Shown here one piece after another: positions 61,075 through 64,000 of a stretch of 64,000 bases of DNA; position 1 is the first letter of the stretch; each line of letters begins with the position of its first letter. Under the pieces are notes generated by a model. That model made no database searches. It saw nothing but the letters and a program-made list of their open reading frames with translations, and was not told the origin of the DNA. The translations under genes and the position numbers were made by a program. Origin of the DNA: Spinactinospora alkalitolerans (GTDB lineage: Bacteria; Actinomycetota; Actinomycetes; Streptosporangiales; Streptosporangiaceae); the NCBI RefSeq assembly GCF_013408795.1, contig NZ_JACCCC010000001.1:1178001-1242000 (forward strand), read 5' to 3'.

Positions 61075-64000
61075 CTAATCAAGGGGTAGTTCCGTCTGCC
61101 CGAGTCTGCGGGGCGGTTTACGCAACCCAGGCTTGATGGGCAGGACACCGGCTGTGGTGAGGCCGTCCACGGTGACCAGCGGGCCGGAGAGGATCTCGTC
61201 CAAAAACTCGGCCTGGCGCGGTTCCAGCTCCACCAGCCGGGTGAGCACGGTGAGGAGCTCCAGCAGTTCGTCGGTGAAGCGCGGGGTCCAGCGTTCGGGG
61301 CGGATGTCGTCCAGCGGTGATCCGCGGCGCTTGTTGCGCGGATTGCGCTGACGGGAGGAGAACCACTTCTTGACCACCCGCATGCCGCCGACGTCGTAGT
61401 CCCACACTTCGGGGAGCACCGGGGAGATGACCCCGCCGCCCACGTACAGTCGCCGACCGCGGTCGCCGCTGTCGCTGTCGTGCCGGATCACGTCAGGCAT
61501 CGCGGTGGGCGAGTCGGGGATCTCGACGATCACTTCGGGACGGCGGTCCTTCGGCAGACGGGGCGGTCCCGGTGGCCGTCCGGCCGATGTGTCGGCGAAC
61601 CGCTCCCCGTAGGTGTGCAGCCAGATGACCTCGCGGCCGAGTTCGACGGCGCTTGCCCACATGGCCGGATCGCGGGTCAGTGGGACCCGAATGCCGGGAA
61701 CGGTCAGGTGACCGCGAAAGGCAGCGGTGTAGCCGGGGTGGGCGACGGTGGCGGCGATGTAGGCGATGAGGTCATCAGGGGAGACGGCGAGCTCCAGGCT
61801 CTGGGAGAGGAAGGGGAGCAGACCGCGTGCGAGGTTGGGGGAGAGCCCTTCGGGATCGCGGTAGAGGGGGAGGACCCGGCCGCCTCGGCCGTTGAAGCAG
61901 TGCACGTTGGGCACCAGCGAGCTGAACACCAGCCCTGGACCCGTGGCGAACGGGTGTGCGTGCTGCTCCACCGTGTAGATCTGTCGATCACCGCTGGCGT
62001 TCCAGAGCGAAAGGCGGAGCCGGTCCACACAACGCTCGTCGTTGAAGAGATACTGGCGATCGAAGGAACGGAAGGAAACGGGGGCGATCGGAGGGGGAGT
62101 GAGCGCTTTCTCCAAGGAGCCCAGTCGGGGCGCGGGTCTTTCGATCCATCGGCTCTGCGTGGCTTTGAAAAGACGGTTCTTGTCCTCAGGGGCCGCGGAT
62201 GCGAGTCGATTCCACCGCCGCAGCAGGGTTTTCCGGTCCGGGGCGTATACCCAGGTCCGATTCGGGTTCACGCCGGTCTGCCGCCACGGCAGCAGATCGT
62301 CCATGGCGGGGTGGGAACGCCAGAGCGACTCCTCCGGGACGAACGGTGAGGTCCACTCCGCCTCGCACTTCTGCCAGCGTGCGCCGTCCAACCGCAGTTC
62401 CGGATCACCGTCCAACGCACCGAACTTGGCCGCGCGCTCACCTTCCAGTCGAGTGTGCCAGACGCGTGCGGGTTCTCCCGGGCGCGGACGTCCGTACCGC
62501 GCGAAGATGCCGATGCAGACGGGCTGCTGCACGCCTCCGAAGATCCGGGTGCGTCCCGGCGGACGGTGTCCCTCCGGCGACAGGTCGATCACCCAGCCCT
62601 CGTCGGCGGTCGTGCGCAGGTAGCGCCGCATACCGGCGAACGCGCTCTGGGTCAGGTACGCGGACGTGCTGACGAAGGCCACGATTCCGCTCGGCTGCTC
62701 GGGGTGGGCGTCGAACACCTTCCAGGTGGCCCAGCGCCAGAAGTACGTGCCCACCGCCGACAGCTTGTATTCGAGTCGGCCGTTGCCGGATTCGCGGAAC
62801 TCGTCCATGGACGGCCTGGCGGTGATCGGGTCGGCGACCGGATCCGACCGGCGTGCCTCAAGCCACGGTGCGGGGTCCTGCTGCCTCGCATCCTTGATGT
62901 AGGGCGGATTCCCGATGACCACCATCACCGGGGTCGCCTTCTTAATCCGGTTCGCCTCGTCCCTGAAGCGGACGATCTCCTCGTAGCGCAGCCCGAACCG
63001 TTCATAGGCGTGATGCGGATCGTCGAGCGTGTTGACCAGGAAGCGCCGGTGCTCCTCGGGAACCTCGGTGCCGTACTGCTCCTTCAACTGCTGGTGCAGA
63101 CGCAGCTCGGCGACCGCGAACGGGGCGGTGCTGCGTTCGAAGCCGACCAGGCGATCGCGGTACAGCTCCTTCAGGTGGGTTCGGGCGTGCACCTCGCCGA
63201 ACGTGTCGCTCAGGGTTCCCGCGACGGAGTTCATCACCGAGGCGAGGAAGGTTCCCGTGCCCATCGCCGGGTCGACCGTGGTCACGGACTCGTCGGCCAG
63301 ACCGCGGTGCCGCGCCATACGGCTCTTGAGAACGTCGTCGACGAAGTCGGCCATGAATCGGGTGACCGGTTCGGGGGTGTAGTAGGAGCCGGTCTCCTTG
63401 CGGAGTTCGGGATCGTAGCGCGACAGGAACGTCTCGTACAGGTCGACGTAGGCGGTCTGCTCCCCACGCATCATGCGCTGCCAGTCGATCGGCTCCAGAA
63501 CGCGGATGAGAGTGGGGAGTATGGTCGATTCCTGCGCGGTGCGTGAACCGGTCAGAATGCCGAACGCCTCTCCGAGGAAGGGGTGGCGCTTGCCGAGGAG
63601 TTCGCTGATCTCATGGACGCTGCGGCCGCTGAACTGGGCACCGGACTCCCGCGCCAGGATCAGGGCGAAGGTGATGGTCTGGGCGTAGGCGTCGGCGAAG
63701 TCCCGTCCAGAGGCGAGTTGGGGGAACAGCAGTTGCCGCCATTCCTCGGCCAGTCGGGTGAACGGTCTGTCGCCGCCGTTGGCCCGCTCTTCGGCGATGA
63801 TCTCGGCCACCTCGTCGCGTAACTGCCGGCAGAGGTCGGCTGTTCGGCTGATGAGCTGGTCGAGGGTGTAGTTAGGTTCGGGTTCCCAGGAAAGAAAATC
63901 CCAGATCAGCCGCTCGAACTCCGCTCCTACGGCATGCTTCGGCCGCCGCCTGCCGAAGAGGCCGGAGATCTCAACGGTCGGTCCCTGCTGTACGCCGTAG
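61075..64000 (-). CDS. Type ISP-like adenine DNA methyltransferase/specificity protein (5' end outside window)
   Basis: At least 974 aa; the frame stays open to base 64000, so the N-terminus lies beyond the window. (GTG 63810 is an internal Val, since coding-like sequence such as EFERLIWDFLSWEPEPNYTL precedes it.) TGSYYTPEPVTRFM, SAM motif VDPAMGTGTF and catalytic VIGNPPYIKD identify an N6-adenine methyltransferase. The C-terminal 450 residues resemble the specificity region of type ISP restriction-modification enzymes. No nuclease or helicase part is in view. It is convergent with the Hsp70-nuclease gene. Confidence 0.85.
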   Translation of the reverse strand, partial: YGVQQGPTVEISGLFGRRRPKHAVGAEFERLIWDFLSWEPEPNYTLDQLISRTADLCRQLRDEVAEIIAEERANGGDRPFTRLAEEWRQLLFPQLASGRDFADAYAQTITFALILARESGAQFSGRSVHEISELLGKRHPFLGEAFGILTGSRTAQESTILPTLIRVLEPIDWQRMMRGEQTAYVDLYETFLSRYDPELRKETGSYYTPEPVTRFMADFVDDVLKSRMARHRGLADESVTTVDPAMGTGTFLASVMNSVAGTLSDTFGEVHARTHLKELYRDRLVGFERSTAPFAVAELRLHQQLKEQYGTEVPEEHRRFLVNTLDDPHHAYERFGLRYEEIVRFRDEANRIKKATPVMVVIGNPPYIKDARQQDPAPWLEARRSDPVADPITARPSMDEFRESGNGRLEYKLSAVGTYFWRWATWKVFDAHPEQPSGIVAFVSTSAYLTQSAFAGMRRYLRTTADEGWVIDLSPEGHRPPGRTRIFGGVQQPVCIGIFARYGRPRPGEPARVWHTRLEGERAAKFGALDGDPELRLDGARWQKCEAEWTSPFVPEESLWRSHPAMDDLLPWRQTGVNPNRTWVYAPDRKTLLRRWNRLASAAPEDKNRLFKATQSRWIERPAPRLGSLEKALTPPPIAPVSFRSFDRQYLFNDERCVDRLRLSLWNASGDRQIYTVEQHAHPFATGPGLVFSSLVPNVHCFNGRGGRVLPLYRDPEGLSPNLARGLLPFLSQSLELAVSPDDLIAYIAATVAHPGYTAAFRGHLTVPGIRVPLTRDPAMWASAVELGREVIWLHTYGERFADTSAGRPPGPPRLPKDRRPEVIVEIPDSPTAMPDVIRHDSDSGDRGRRLYVGGGVISPVLPEVWDYDVGGMRVVKKWFSSRQRNPRNKRRGSPLDDIRPERWTPRFTDELLELLTVLTRLVELEPRQAEFLDEILSGPLVTVDGLTTAGVLPIKPGLRKPPRRLGQTELPLD

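Noticed and set aside
1-64000. CRISPR arrays, tRNA genes, insertion sequences or prophage attachment sites
   Set aside because: No spaced repeats, cloverleaf-like sequence, transposase, integrase or flanking direct repeat was recognised on reading.

Overview
The window is 64 kb of high-GC DNA from an actinobacterium, probably a filamentous one. The support is strongly GC-biased third codon positions, frequent GTG/TTG starts, many 4-nt GTGA/ATGA gene overlaps, an XRE-DUF5753/DUF397 pair, an RsbW-type kinase, likely leaderless starts and a complete type 2 BREX (Pgl) system. The sequence alone does not fix the genus. No rRNA, tRNA or CRISPR was seen.

Region 1 (1-9.3 kb) is metabolic: a thiol-dependent hydroquinone reductase, a luciferase-like flavin oxidoreductase, two small proteins (one with an FBP-type zinc finger), and a hydantoinase/oxoprolinase pair (hyuA-hyuB) divergent from a PucR-type regulator. 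A long hairpin at 3511-3552 separates the convergent units.

Region 2 (9.4-19.3 kb) holds signalling/conflict-type genes. On the minus strand, in transcription order: a small putative membrane protein, an HESSH (metalloprotease-like) protein, a Crp/Fnr regulator, a class III nucleotidyl cyclase homologue, a large protein with a degenerate P-loop, and a 255-aa protein. The cyclase C-terminus and the P-loop protein N-terminus share a short RHIM/amyloid-like motif. Divergently, a HEPN-like protein overlaps a double P-loop KGGVGR-variant ATPase.

Region 3 (19.4-46.6 kb) is type 2 BREX: pglW, then after about 8.7 kb of other genes, pglX, pglY, pglZ, brxD and brxHI. The genes between pglW and pglX are an AbiEi/DUF559-like protein, an HTH protein, a HicA-like protein, an RsbW-like kinase unit, XRE/DUF397, and a DUF262 + DUF3696 ATPase + 310-aa group. 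The middle of pglX is AT-richer, as expected for an exchanged target-recognition region.

Region 4 (46.6-64 kb) starts with an AT-rich stretch carrying a frameshifted lipoprotein/PASTA gene. It is followed by a 1135-aa unknown protein with a DUF1998 helicase (minus strand). Divergent from this pair is an operon of a J-like protein, a GrpE-like protein and an Hsp70 whose C-terminus is an NYN/PIN-type ribonuclease domain. The window ends inside a type ISP-like methyltransferase gene. The chaperone-triad/ribonuclease operon beside the DUF1998 helicase, and the cyclase/amyloid-motif cluster, are the two best candidates for undescribed systems.
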